Positions 1-9,200 are shown, numbered from the stretch's first letter. The stretch: DNA of 64,000 nucleotides from Oxalobacteraceae bacterium (GCA_027490465.1 JAIXXZ010000001.1:1-64000); one strand, 5' to 3'. The notes: generated by a model from the sequence alone, not told the origin. Translations and numbers: made by a program.

Positions 1-140
1 AGGTCATTTAAATCGATCACTCAAACGCGCACTGCGCAGTGACAGATTTTCTGGCGTGTCGTGGGCGAGCGCCGGGAACCAGGGTCTTGCGCGGTGCATT
101 CACCGACGCTGAAGGTGAACGATACGCAGCGCGCAGCAAA

Positions 141-1292
141 TCATTCATCAGTTAGCGTTCGCAGAAACGCAACGACATCATCGATTTCCTGATCGCTCAG
201 CGACGGCTGCTCGCCACGTTTGCCACCGTAGGGCACCTCTTCCACATTGACATTCATGTGGTATTTGGCCGGCAGGTCATTGAACTTCGCTACCAGCTTG
301 CCGGCTTTCCGTGGATACCAATCTTCAGGTCGCGTATCGCGACTGACGTAAAAAGCAACAGCATCACGGAGATTCTTTATTTGTCCATTGTGAAAAAACA
401 CCTGCCTTGTGGCGACGTTACGCAAGGTGGGTACTTTGAATTTGCCGCAGTGGATGTCTTGCGATGGACGGCCAGACCGGCCTGATTTGCACAAACCAAG
501 ATCTGCGTAGCCCGGGTCTGTGTTCGCAGGAATTGCCGTATTACGAGGAAGACCCAGCGCATCGTAGGTAAAGTCGGTAAACAACGGTGGTCTGCCATCC
601 TCGCGTTTAGCGCTTGGGTGACAGGCAGCACAATTGCCTTTTTTCTCATCATTAAAAAGCGCCAGACCGCGTGTTTCGGCAGCGCTCAGCTGCGTCCTGC
701 CAGCCAGGTAGGCATCATATTTTGAGCTGAATGGCTGAAATTCAGGCGAATCATGCTGATAGCGCTCCAGAGCGAGGCCCAGCATCGCGAATGCAGTATC
801 CACTTGATCCAGACTTGTTTCACCAAAGACCTGCCGAAATTTAACCGCATAGCCTGCTTTGCGAAGTTTTTCCACGACGGCCTCGCGCGTGAGATTTGCC
901 ATCTCATTTGCAGCGAGCAAGGGACGCTCTGCCTGAGCGGCAAAGGTATCAACGCTGCCATCGTGATTGAACCCACCCAAGGGCGTTCCCTCCTCATTGA
1001 AGCCGAGCGGCGGCGTATCAGCAAGATAGCGGATCGATGGCACCGCACGAGTACCCGGCTGATCCAGGAGCGGCCCGCCAAACTGCACCGGCAGCGCATT
1101 CGGCTGTGCATGTGCGTGCTGGGGTGAGTGACAGCTGGCGCAGGACTGCTTGCCGGACGCAGAAAGAGAGACATCGTGAAAAATCAGTCGCCCAATGTCA
1201 GCGGCGCCAAGATCGCCTGTGGTTGAATTCGCAGCCGGCCTTTGGCAGGCGGACAAGACCAAAAGCAGGCAGCAGAAGGTAAATGCTCTCAT
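141..1292 (-). CDS. Di-heme cytochrome c peroxidase / MauG-family lipoprotein
   Basis: This 383-residue protein resembles bacterial di-heme cytochrome c peroxidases of the CcpA/MauG superfamily, which reduce hydrogen peroxide or oxidise partner substrates in the periplasm. Two c-type heme sites are visible: CASCH about 50 residues from the N-terminus and CAACH near residue 220. The N-terminus (MRAFTFCCLLLVLSAC) is a hydrophobic leader ending in a lipobox-like LSAC, so membrane anchoring is likely. The C-terminal half has the family's VPTLRNVA and FFHNG motifs. Its length is a little above the usual 320-350. It lies 45 bp downstream of a small lipoprotein gene on the same strand. True peroxidase and MauG-type function cannot be separated from sequence alone. 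Confidence 0.88.
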   Translation of the reverse strand: MRAFTFCCLLLVLSACQRPAANSTTGDLGAADIGRLIFHDVSLSASGKQSCASCHSPQHAHAQPNALPVQFGGPLLDQPGTRAVPSIRYLADTPPLGFNEEGTPLGGFNHDGSVDTFAAQAERPLLAANEMANLTREAVVEKLRKAGYAVKFRQVFGETSLDQVDTAFAMLGLALERYQHDSPEFQPFSSKYDAYLAGRTQLSAAETRGLALFNDEKKGNCAACHPSAKREDGRPPLFTDFTYDALGLPRNTAIPANTDPGYADLGLCKSGRSGRPSQDIHCGKFKVPTLRNVATRQVFFHNGQIKNLRDAVAFYVSRDTRPEDWYPRKAGKLVAKFNDLPAKYHMNVNVEEVPYGGKRGEQPSLSDQEIDDVVAFLRTLTDE

Positions 1293-1336
1293 TGCTTCAA
1301 TGTTTATCTGTTGAATTGCATACAGCTTGAGGAAGA

Positions 1337-1741
1337 TTATCTTTTAACAGAAGAAATCTTCCAGTCACCACGCTCTCTAACCACAACAAGTTCATAAGCT
1401 ATCTTTTTTTCGTCGGAAGACAATCGAACAAGATACCTGTCATCGCTGACTTTAATCTCATCTCCGAATTTCACACTTTTATCCTGACAAGCAGCGGCTA
1501 TCTGGTCGGACAAACGAAAAATACCCGTTCTTTCCAAAACATTTACAAGCGGGTCAGCTACGTCCAAAACTAGCCGCGCGTCGTCCGTGACAAAGGGCGA
1601 TAAGGATTTCGTATTTTTTGTTTCACACATCGCCTGGAGGGCGGACATCACAACCTGCTGTCTTGGACTCAACACCAGACTGACGCAGCCATAAAACGTC
1701 GCGCCAAAGATCAGCAGTAAAGCCAAGCAAAAATTTTTCAT
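1337..1741 (-). CDS. Small predicted lipoprotein, unknown function
   Basis: A 134-residue protein I do not recognise. The start chosen is ATG at 1741 because the protein then opens with a clean signal sequence (MKNFCLALLLIFGATFYGC) ending in a lipobox-like FYGC; a longer reading from 1762 adds seven residues and spoils the leader. The mature part is a small alpha/beta protein with a repeated strand pattern at the C-terminus (YLVRLSSDEKKIAYELVVVRERGDWKISSVKR), as in small lumazine-binding-like/NTF2-like lipoproteins; that resemblance is only an impression. It follows the PP2C phosphatase gene by about 46 bp on the same strand and may be the last gene of that operon. Confidence 0.6.
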   Translation of the reverse strand: MKNFCLALLLIFGATFYGCVSLVLSPRQQVVMSALQAMCETKNTKSLSPFVTDDARLVLDVADPLVNVLERTGIFRLSDQIAAACQDKSVKFGDEIKVSDDRYLVRLSSDEKKIAYELVVVRERGDWKISSVKR

Positions 1742-1787
1742 TGAATCCACGGCATTCATCATACGTAAAAATTGGCCTGTCTATTTT

Positions 1788-2903
1788 TCAATCGGGCTTT
1801 GTCGGCTTGGCCGACTTGGATGGTGACTTTTTGTCTTTGGCCGAATCACGCTCTTTCGCCGCTGATACATCAGTAGCCTTTGAAAAATCAGCACCATCCG
1901 CCGGTACTTTCTCTGGCAGCTTTTCAATGCCAGCAGTCGGCTGCCCAACCTCGGTTGGGGAATCGCCTTTTTTATCACGACTCAATAAAAGCATCAAAAA
2001 ACAAATTACGGTAATCGCTATGGCGCTAATGATGCCGATGCCGGGATTACTGAACGCTGTTTTGCTTATTGTCTTGTTTTCCTCACCCAGGCTTGCATCT
2101 AACGCATCAGAAAATTGTTTGACTAAGAATTTTTCAGGAGAAAACGTGCCCGTCGGTGGGTGGGCGTCGCCCTGATGATAAATTTGAACAGAAATATTGT
2201 CGGCGCCACCACGCTCGTTCGCCAGATTAATCAAACGATTCACCGCATCTTGTGCCGGGAAAGCCACGGACATCGCCGCGATTTCAACCGCACTTAGCTC
2301 TCCCCACAGCCCGTCCGAGCAAAGCAGGTAACGATCCCCAGCCATCACCGGCTCAGGCCCGATCACATCAACCTCAACCTCAGAATGTCCGCCCAGGCAC
2401 CGCAACAGCCGGTTCGCATCAGGATGTGCTTCTGCCTGCTTGGGCGTGAGGAGTCCGTTGTCGATCATTCGCTGGACGTAGGAATGGTCCTTGGTGATCT
2501 GTTCAACCGAGCCAGGGCGAATGCGGTAAACGCGGCTGTCTCCCACGTGAGCGATGTATGCCTTATCGCCAGCCACTGCGAGGACCGCGCAGGTGGTCCC
2601 CATACCTCTAAGCTCGGTATTGACCTCAGCGTATTCAACGATGTCTCGATTGACCGCTTTGATGCTGTCTCTCAATGCGTGCGCCGGAGCGCTAGCCCCC
2701 ACTCGATCAGCGAATCCCTGCCCAATACCCTGGGATGCGATCGCGCTCGCCTGCCTGCCGCCCGCATGACCACCCATCCCATCGCACACAATCAACAAAG
2801 TCCAAACATCATCACTGGTTCGATAGAAACTGGTGGCGTCCTGATTTTCCTTCCTCACTTGTCCCCGATCGCTTCCCTCACCGACAAATACCCTGGATGA
2901 CAT
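1788..2903 (-). CDS. PP2C-family Ser/Thr phosphatase with C-terminal membrane anchor
   Basis: Metal-dependent protein phosphatase of the PPM/PP2C family, expected to remove phosphate from Ser/Thr on signalling proteins. Metal-binding motifs are in order: RKENQDA (near residue 20), CDGMGGHAGG (near 40), GDSRVYR, SDGLWGEL and GGADNIS (near 240). About 270 catalytic residues are followed by a tail with one strongly hydrophobic helix (ISAIAITVICFLMLLL, near 300) and then a Lys/Ser/Pro-rich stretch, so the catalytic domain should be cytoplasmic and membrane-tethered. The ATG at 2903 is preceded by an almost perfect Shine-Dalgarno (AGGAGGTGA), suggesting strong translation. It sits 216 bp downstream of the FHA gene on the same strand; FHA domains bind phosphothreonine, so the two probably act in one phospho-signalling circuit. 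Confidence 0.93.
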   Translation of the reverse strand: MSSRVFVGEGSDRGQVRKENQDATSFYRTSDDVWTLLIVCDGMGGHAGGRQASAIASQGIGQGFADRVGASAPAHALRDSIKAVNRDIVEYAEVNTELRGMGTTCAVLAVAGDKAYIAHVGDSRVYRIRPGSVEQITKDHSYVQRMIDNGLLTPKQAEAHPDANRLLRCLGGHSEVEVDVIGPEPVMAGDRYLLCSDGLWGELSAVEIAAMSVAFPAQDAVNRLINLANERGGADNISVQIYHQGDAHPPTGTFSPEKFLVKQFSDALDASLGEENKTISKTAFSNPGIGIISAIAITVICFLMLLLSRDKKGDSPTEVGQPTAGIEKLPEKVPADGADFSKATDVSAAKERDSAKDKKSPSKSAKPTKPD

Positions 2904-3119
2904 CAGTCACCTCCTCTTTTTTGTTCTGCGCAAAACAAGGCTGAAACCAAGACAGACCAAGCCCATCGTATCTCTATAAACAGCGCAGGGCGAAGCTATG
3001 CAGTGGCATACAAGGACGTCAGGCACAATTCCTGCGAAGCCTGAGGCACCCGCGAAATCGCACCGAAGAGCAAACCAGCCCACGCTCTGCAAAGAGCAGC
3101 AAAGGACACAGATGGGCAA

Positions 3120-3749
3120 TTATGGAATCAGCGTCAGTATAAATTCAGTCTCACCTGCTTTTATTCTTGATCCATGGGTCGCATCGGCTGAATCTCCCCA
3201 GATCTCGACACCATCAACCATCGTTGCATTGGTTGTTGTCGAATCCTTGATTTTGATTCGACCGCCCCGCACCATGACGACAAAATGCTCTGCACTCATC
3301 GCACGATCAGAGGGAATTGGTGAATCAACTGCATGGGACGACCCAAAACTGTTTTTGCCTTCATAAAGGCCGAAAGCATCACCTGAAACATTCCAGGTAT
3401 AAGACACAAGAAATCCCGCAAGCTTCCGCTTGTGGGAGACTTGCGACGCTACTGCAGCGGCATCATCCGGGGAAATGTATTGGGTCTTCACTGCGCTCTC
3501 ATAACCAGTCATCTCACCCGCCGACTCCGGAGTGCCGGCAATGTCCGCGTCACGTCCGGAAACAATATATTCAGTTTTAGTACCAACATCGCGCTTGACA
3601 GGCTGGGGGGCGTTGGCAACGAGTATGGTGGGCGCCGGCGTGCTGCGGCCGGTTAAAAACGGCTTTGCTTCTTTGGACAAATCAGATCCACATTGATTGC
3701 ACTGGTGTGCATCCTCGAGATTCGCGGTTCCACATAGCATGCAGCGCAT
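3120..3749 (-). CDS. Zinc-ribbon plus FHA-domain protein
   Basis: A 209-residue protein with an N-terminal zinc ribbon (CMLC near residue 3 and CNQC near residue 17), a low-complexity linker that includes several Thr-Glu/Lys-Thr sites, and a C-terminal FHA-like domain (about 105-209; SxxH-type core AMSAEHFVVMV, then a glycine-poor KDSTTTNATMVDG loop where classical FHA domains have N-G-T). FHA domains bind phosphothreonine. The linker repeats EYIVSG and QYISP next to threonines could be kinase targets. It is 29 bp downstream of the FHA-ABC transporter gene and has a GGGG-type Shine-Dalgarno. The degenerate FHA loop leaves phosphopeptide binding uncertain. Confidence 0.8.
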   Translation of the reverse strand: MRCMLCGTANLEDAHQCNQCGSDLSKEAKPFLTGRSTPAPTILVANAPQPVKRDVGTKTEYIVSGRDADIAGTPESAGEMTGYESAVKTQYISPDDAAAVASQVSHKRKLAGFLVSYTWNVSGDAFGLYEGKNSFGSSHAVDSPIPSDRAMSAEHFVVMVRGGRIKIKDSTTTNATMVDGVEIWGDSADATHGSRIKAGETEFILTLIP

Positions 3750-3778
3750 GAACTACCCCTTTTTCAATACCAATACGG

Positions 3779-6418
3779 TCAAATCTTTTTACTCCGGGAT
3801 CGGCGCGACAGTACAGCAGTCGTTGCGAGCAAAGTCACAAGAGAAACGCCAAAAATAAAAAACAGATCTTTAGCAAAATCATCTGACCTTAAACCTTTTG
3901 CTTCAATTTCCCGCAGCTTGAATGCAGCACGTTGCTCACTGCTGTCCATGCCTCTCAGCTCAGCATCCAATAAAGCCTCGGTTGCCCAGCGACTGACCAT
4001 CGGTGAGGCAAGAACTTTTTTCCAATCTTGATCCAGAGGGAAAACACAGCCGCCCATCACCAGATGAATAATCAAAACGAGATTAGTAAATGACATCGCT
4101 TGAGTCTCTGCAACTACCACGGCAGAAATCAGTAGACCGATAATGGTCGATGCCAGCGAGGTCGCCGCAAGGACGGCGAATACCTCGGCAGTGCTCGCAT
4201 TGAGGGATAGGATGCTGCGCATTACAACAATCAAGATCAAACTCTGAAACAAACCTATCGTCCAAAGCAAGACTATTTTGGACATCAAGTACGGCATTAT
4301 CTGCAGATTGACTCGGCGTTCACGCCTGAAGATCGCCCGCTCCGCAACAATTTCTCGGCAAGCATTGAGCAAACCTGAAAAAATTGTCGCCAGCACCATA
4401 ATGAATAGCGGCACAGAAAATCCCAGCGTATCTGTAGAGAGGCTGCCTATCAGAAGACCGATTGCGACTGGGAACAAGCTGAGGAAGATGAGATTTTCTT
4501 TGTCGCGGCGTTTGATAAGGCAGAATCTTTTGAAGAGCGTCAAAAATTGCGCAAAAGGAAATGAATTTGCTTTTTGATGCTTGTTGTTGTTTGTATTGCG
4601 ATGCGTCTCTTGATCGGCTTGCCTGTCCTTCACATAGTCTGAGAAAAATTGTGACTTGCGATATGACTCCGAAAGATCTTTGGGTGCTTTTTTATCCAGA
4701 TTGGAAATAACTTCATCTGGCGTTTGCTTGGACACCTCAAAATAGTTGAAAGAATCAGGATTGGGCGGCCCAAAGAATGCAAGCTGACCGCCTTTGGCAA
4801 GCAGCAATACATAATTCATCTTGTTATACACCTCTACCGAGGGCTGATGTATCGTCAAGATGATGGTTTTGCCTCGATTGGCCAGCTCGCGTAGCACCGT
4901 AATGATGTCTGCGGTATCGCTTGAGGATAGTCCCGAGGTGGGTTCATCGAGGAAAAGCAGAACAGGATCTGACACCAGCTCAACGCCCAGATTCACGCGC
5001 TTGCGCTGGCCGCCTGACAATACTTTATTTTCTACGGAACCGATCAGCTGGTCTTTTTGATCTGTCAGGTTGAGCTCTTGCAGTGTCTGATTGATCCGTC
5101 GATCGATTTCCGATTCCGTGGTATCGGGCGGCAGGCGCATACGGGCTGAAAAATAGAGCGCTTGGTAAACCGTGAGATCTTTATGCAAGATGTCATCTTG
5201 CGGCACGTAGCCAATAGCACTCCGATAACGATCAAAATTATCGAAAAGATTTTCGCCGTTTAGTAGTACCTCGCCGCTGCTTGGCGCTTCTTCTCCGCAC
5301 AGAATCTGCAACAAGGTGGTTTTGCCCGCACCGGATGGGCCCATCAAGGCGACCAGCTCGGACGGAAAAATCGAGAGGTCGACGTTATCCAACAGTGTCA
5401 GATCTTTTCCGGTCACTCGGTGTGTGGTTGAGCGTTTGATGCGCAGGGCATCCAGTCTGATGGCATGATGTCCGGCATTGGCAGCAAGCCTTTTTCTGCT
5501 ATTGATATCAAGAGCGATAAATCCGACTGCGATCTGGCTGTCGAGTGAGGTCTCCTCTCTGACAATGCGCCTGCCATTCACATAGGTTCCATTCAAACTT
5601 CCCAAATCCTCAACCAGCACACGGCCATTTTCAAGCAGGGTCAGTTTGGCGTGCCGACCGCTTATTTGGGGATTGGGAAGCAAGACATCGCACTGGTCGG
5701 ATCGCCCGATAACCACGGGCTTCTCAGGCTGCAAATCAATGGAAGCCTTTGAGGTATTTCTACTGGATGTCGATAAAGTATCAACGAGCAGCTTTACCGG
5801 CAATCGATACGTACCGAGAAACAGCACGTCATCGATTGTTACCAATGTCGGCGTGTCGATTCTGTTCGCTTTACTGTTCAGAAAGGTACCATTCGAACTA
5901 TTCAGGTCGCTTACTTCCCAACCCTGCATCACCTTGCTTAACTGGACATGCCGTCGAGAGACTGTGGGAACATCGGCGGTAAAGTCAGCCTCGGGATCGC
6001 GACCGACGATGTAGGAGATTTTCCCATTGTCTGCTTTTGAGGGCGCGGGGCTTGAAACAGCGGCATTGGGCGCGTGATTGGCTGGCGCCGCCAGTTGGCG
6101 GCAGATTTCCGCTACTGAAAGCTGGTAAGTGCCGAGAACGAGAGTGTCATTCGGACTAACACGAGCACTACCGCTAATTTTGTTCTTGCGCTCGTTAACA
6201 TAAGTGCCGTTGGTGCTATTCAGATCTCGGACAAGGATATCCTGGCCGATCTCAGCGGCCGCTAAATGCTGTTGGCTTACGCTTTGATCGTTGATGGTGA
6301 GGTCACACGCAGTCGATCTTCCAATCACAAGCGCGCGAACAAAGACCGAGCCACCGCAATCATCACAAGCATTGGATGATTCTTCGTTCACATTCTCGCA
6401 ACTGGCGCAAAATCTCAT
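3779..6418 (-). CDS. FHA-domain ABC transporter, fused ATPase and permease (ABCG-like)
   Basis: An 879-residue half-transporter. In order: a zinc ribbon (CASC at 4-7, CDDC at 18-21); three FHA domains (about 27-105, 130-205, 233-300), each with GRS/GRD, S-x-x-H and N-G-T core residues; an ABC ATPase with Walker A GPSGAGKT (360-367), signature LSGGQRKR (467-474) and Walker B LLFLDEP (487-493); then an ABC2-type membrane domain of about six helices (640-875). ATPase before permease, with the GLSSSD segment after Walker B, is ABCG-like. Three tandem FHA domains imply control by threonine phosphorylation, consistent with the PP2C gene downstream. Its ATG overlaps the stop of the upstream M48 peptidase gene (ATGA), so translation is coupled. 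The substrate is unknown. Confidence 0.92.
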   Translation of the reverse strand: MRFCASCENVNEESSNACDDCGGSVFVRALVIGRSTACDLTINDQSVSQQHLAAAEIGQDILVRDLNSTNGTYVNERKNKISGSARVSPNDTLVLGTYQLSVAEICRQLAAPANHAPNAAVSSPAPSKADNGKISYIVGRDPEADFTADVPTVSRRHVQLSKVMQGWEVSDLNSSNGTFLNSKANRIDTPTLVTIDDVLFLGTYRLPVKLLVDTLSTSSRNTSKASIDLQPEKPVVIGRSDQCDVLLPNPQISGRHAKLTLLENGRVLVEDLGSLNGTYVNGRRIVREETSLDSQIAVGFIALDINSRKRLAANAGHHAIRLDALRIKRSTTHRVTGKDLTLLDNVDLSIFPSELVALMGPSGAGKTTLLQILCGEEAPSSGEVLLNGENLFDNFDRYRSAIGYVPQDDILHKDLTVYQALYFSARMRLPPDTTESEIDRRINQTLQELNLTDQKDQLIGSVENKVLSGGQRKRVNLGVELVSDPVLLFLDEPTSGLSSSDTADIITVLRELANRGKTIILTIHQPSVEVYNKMNYVLLLAKGGQLAFFGPPNPDSFNYFEVSKQTPDEVISNLDKKAPKDLSESYRKSQFFSDYVKDRQADQETHRNTNNNKHQKANSFPFAQFLTLFKRFCLIKRRDKENLIFLSLFPVAIGLLIGSLSTDTLGFSVPLFIMVLATIFSGLLNACREIVAERAIFRRERRVNLQIMPYLMSKIVLLWTIGLFQSLILIVVMRSILSLNASTAEVFAVLAATSLASTIIGLLISAVVVAETQAMSFTNLVLIIHLVMGGCVFPLDQDWKKVLASPMVSRWATEALLDAELRGMDSSEQRAAFKLREIEAKGLRSDDFAKDLFFIFGVSLVTLLATTAVLSRRSRSKKI

Positions 6419-7527
6419 TTTTTATTGGTACTATTTTGCTTTGCAATCAATTTTGACAAAGAATCCAGATATTTTTTTCTGTCTGCAGAAGGCGGATGCG
6501 AGGTAAACAAATCGTAGGTAATTCGCTTTGCACCGCCGCTTGGTACCGACTTTTCTTTAGTGACCTGGCTCAGGATATCCATGAACTCTGATCCGCCTTT
6601 GTGCTGAAATCCAGCGAGGTAAGTCAGGCACAAGCCCAAACGATCAGCTTCATATTCTTCATCTTGGGAGTAGGCTTTTGAGAGCAGGTCTGTCGTTGCT
6701 GAAGCAATCAGTTCAGAGGCCTCTGCACCGGCATCTGTGCCGGTCAGATCTTTGCCGATACGACCTGCAGCCAACAAAATACGCATCGATTTTTCTGGAT
6801 GCTCCAGCAAAGCGTGGGAAATCTCGTGCGCGATCACAAAGGCAAGCTGATCATCCGACCGAGTCTTGCTGATCAAGCCTTCCATAACAAACCCCCGGCC
6901 TCCAGGCCCCATGTAGGCATTGAAATCTCTTGACGGAAGGACCTGAAAATTGCAGCAAAGATCCGTGGGTCTTTTTGTTGACTCCAGAAGCTTTGCAGAG
7001 AGCTTTTCCACTCGCTGTCCAGACACGCCTGCCTTTGGCTGGCCATAGTCTTCGTAAATTGATTTCGCCAGATCGTCACCCGCATTTTTTCGGTCGCTAT
7101 CAGTAAGCTTGGGCAAGCCGGCCAGTTCCGCCACTATGTCGGTGCTTTGCCTTGCAATAGCTTTTCCCAACTTCAGGATATCTGACGTATCTTCTCCTAC
7201 GGTAGGTGGAAGCTTTGGCTCTTTACCGAAACACGTGTTCATCAACTGTGTTACCAGCTGCTGATTTTTTTCCGACTCTGGCAGCTTATTGGCCTCGGTA
7301 TTTTTTACTTGAGCCATTGCACTGGTATTTATCTCTGACGTTCCAAAAACAATGAAATAGCCAAAAACAAGAATTGACAGAAACTGAACACCACGCCTGG
7401 AAAATGGCATCCACTTTTTGTTCGGTTTCATACCTGCCCGAACTAAGCGCGCATCATCGTCGCAACAGCAATCTGAGCTTTTGTCAGTCCGTCCTTTTCC
7501 ACATATTTGGCAGCGTAATATTTTCAT
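6415..7527 (-). CDS. Membrane-anchored M48-family metallopeptidase with N-terminal zinc ribbon
   Basis: Zinc metallopeptidase of family M48. The catalytic HEISH motif sits in FVIAHEISHALLEH and the third-ligand region is EEYEADRLG. Ahead of it are a zinc-ribbon-like segment (CQIC, then a CCC cluster, within the first 30 residues) and one membrane helix (VQFLSILVFGYFIVFG), which would place the peptidase domain outside the cytoplasm. I chose ATG 7527 because the zinc ribbon then begins directly at the initiator, as in the next two genes; ATGs at 7539 and 7554 in the same frame are possible. The stop overlaps the FHA-ABC start by 4 nt. It appears to be the first gene of the operon. The family includes periplasmic quality-control peptidases such as BepA and LoiP. 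Confidence 0.88.
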   Translation of the reverse strand: MKILRCQICGKGRTDKSSDCCCDDDARLVRAGMKPNKKWMPFSRRGVQFLSILVFGYFIVFGTSEINTSAMAQVKNTEANKLPESEKNQQLVTQLMNTCFGKEPKLPPTVGEDTSDILKLGKAIARQSTDIVAELAGLPKLTDSDRKNAGDDLAKSIYEDYGQPKAGVSGQRVEKLSAKLLESTKRPTDLCCNFQVLPSRDFNAYMGPGGRGFVMEGLISKTRSDDQLAFVIAHEISHALLEHPEKSMRILLAAGRIGKDLTGTDAGAEASELIASATTDLLSKAYSQDEEYEADRLGLCLTYLAGFQHKGGSEFMDILSQVTKEKSVPSGGAKRITYDLFTSHPPSADRKKYLDSLSKLIAKQNSTNKK

Positions 7528-7584
7528 GACATATTTCATTACTATTCTATTCATGATCTCAGAAGAACCGGCATTGGCAGACAA

Positions 7585-8032
7585 TTGTATACATGCCGTA
7601 TGGACTCAATTTCCGGAGTATCTCGGTTTAATTCAATTTAAATGAATACCAGCCATGTTGTCTGAACAGGCAATCCCAATGAAATCCATCGCACGAATTA
7701 GGCCGGACGCATCATCTAACTCCCAAAATTTCGTCGCCAATTGAATCTTGTAGGTATCGTGATTCATACAATATCACCTTGCCTGCAATCTGAATTCAGA
7801 TCTGCAAACTGCATATGATGTGGGGCACTGTCGGCCTTTTCTATATGAATTCCTTCGATTAAGTGAGAAGTCCAATTCAAGATTTGTTCAAAAGGAAACA
7901 ACTCCCAAAATTTAGCTGATTGGCAATATCAGCGTATCCAGCGCTTGTCTGGCCAGACAGCTTCATCTTGCCTTTGTTCGAATCTGATGCGGGCAGAAAA
8001 TAAAATTTACTTTTTTATAATATGTGTTTCAC
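7585..8032. other. AT-rich intergenic region upstream of the M48 operon
   Basis: About 450 bp with no convincing gene. It must hold the promoter of the minus-strand M48-FHA-PP2C operon. A 14-bp direct repeat (AACTCCCAAAATTT) occurs at 7718-7731 and 7900-7913; its meaning is unknown. Confidence 0.4.
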
Positions 8033-8194
8033 ATGTTGCCGACGGGGGCAAGCGATCCACTGGAAGGCTGCGAGGAAAGTTACGCAATAGAGGTCACCCG
8101 AGTTGGTGACAGTCTGGTTTATGAAGTCTACCGCAAGATAATCGGTGCACTCTTTGTCGCATTGGGTGAACATTATCGGATTGGGGACAATTGA
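8033..8194 (+). CDS. Possible small protein or gene remnant (53 aa)
   Basis: Open frame from ATG 8033 to TGA 8192-8194. The composition is protein-like (segments EESYAIEVTRVGD and YEVYRKIIGALFVALGEHY) and less AT-rich than the surrounding DNA. I see no good ribosome binding site, so it may be the 3' remnant of a decayed gene rather than a working small gene. No family recognised. Confidence 0.25.
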   Translation: MLPTGASDPLEGCEESYAIEVTRVGDSLVYEVYRKIIGALFVALGEHYRIGDN

Positions 8195-8324
8195 TGGGTC
8201 GGGCATGACTCCGTTTGCAGTTAAATCAAATTTTCAACCACAAATTGAATCACTTGAGTTGTCTTGCGTTATAGTCATCCCGGCATATTCGTGTAACGAC
8301 TTAATTCAACTTGAGGAGAATATT

Positions 8325-8801
8325 ATGCTAGTTCGGTCCCGAGCTTGCCTTCTAGCCATTTCTATAACTTTGTTGTGTACGCCCGCTTTTGGCGCATGGA
8401 CTAAATCGATCGAGAAAGACCCCTTCGATGACAAGGTGTTTAATCTCTGGTTCAGTGCTACCAGGTTGAGCGGTGCGCTCGAATTTGTTTTCGGATGCGA
8501 CAACGAAGGCAAATTTTCTCTTTATTGGCAATATGCTAGCCAAGGGCAAACTGGCGTAATGGCTATGGATATGGGCGTCATAATTCGTCTTGATTCTGAT
8601 GCCGCAACTGAAGAAGATTGGAATTGGAATCCTTCGCAAGCGACGATTCGTCCAAAAGACGCTTCCGCGTTCATGAAAAAAATCCTGACGAAGAAAAAAC
8701 TCGCTATCAAGTCCTCGCTTGGGGGGGATATGGGAATTTTCGATATCTCAGGGGCAGGCAAAGCTTATCAAGAAGCGCAGAAAACATGTAAGTTGCGATA
8801 A
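8325..8801 (+). CDS. Exported protein resembling TagO/VasI-type proteins
   Basis: A 158-residue predicted periplasmic protein. The ATG at 8325 is chosen over an upstream in-frame ATG (8145) because a GAGGAG Shine-Dalgarno lies 8 nt before it and the protein then opens with a signal peptide ending at AFG-AW. The mature part opens with W-x-K-S-x-x-x-D-P-F-D-D and ends with a FDISGAGKAYQEAQKTC segment, a layout seen in small exported proteins related to type VI-associated TagO/VasI. I place it there tentatively, and no type VI genes are nearby. It is an isolated plus-strand gene between the FHA operon and the protease cluster. Confidence 0.6.
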   Translation: MLVRSRACLLAISITLLCTPAFGAWTKSIEKDPFDDKVFNLWFSATRLSGALEFVFGCDNEGKFSLYWQYASQGQTGVMAMDMGVIIRLDSDAATEEDWNWNPSQATIRPKDASAFMKKILTKKKLAIKSSLGGDMGIFDISGAGKAYQEAQKTCKLR

Positions 8802-9066
8802 ATGTTTTCGATCTTGTTTGGTTAAACAAACCGGGAGCGAGGCTGCCGCTTTGCCAAGGCGCCTCTTCCACAAATGAAAGCTCGGGGTGGCAACACCCCG
8901 TAGCCGGCAAAAGGGCACCAACACTTCGTGCGCTTTAGTCATGTGAGCTCGGATGCGAGCACCTCGCCCATTCACGCTGTAATGCTTCCCCTTTGTGGAT
9001 CGTCGCTGTCGCATGATGCGCAATCGGACCATAGACTTCTGACTCAAATTGGATGAGGCGAACTAA
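8802..9066. other. Intergenic DNA without recognised gene
   Basis: Contains a short hairpin around 8882-8900 (CGGGGTG ... CACCCCG) without a T-tract. A 99-codon minus-strand open frame at 8748-9047 has no start signal and overlaps the end of the plus-strand gene, so I do not call it. Confidence 0.3.
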
Positions 9067-9196
9067 AGAAGCGCTGATTTAACAAAACCGGAAACTTTCG
9101 CAGCTGATTAATCAAGACGAACCTTCGATTACTCTTATCCCCGCATCGCAGAGCTGCGCTGGCTCGCTTTAAGAAGTGGGTTTACTCAGCATCTCC
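9067..9196. mobile_element. 130-bp MITE-like remnant, IS5-family-style ends
   Basis: Imperfect terminal inverted repeats: left AGAAGCGCTGATTTAAC (9067-9083) and the reverse complement of 9180-9196, GGAGATGCTGAGTAAAC, match at 12 of 17 positions. The element is bracketed by CTAA at 9063-9066 and 9197-9200, the target duplication type used by IS5-family transposases. The interior is too short for a transposase. The pairing and flanks are read directly; the family assignment is inference. Confidence 0.5.
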
Positions 9197-9200
9197 CTAA

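Noticed and set aside
2907-3119. 70-codon minus-strand frame between FHA and PP2C genes
   Set aside because: TTG start only, no ribosome site, composition not protein-like.
8748-9047. 99-codon minus-strand frame
   Set aside because: No start signal, overlaps the end of the 8325 gene, composition inconclusive; could be a remnant.
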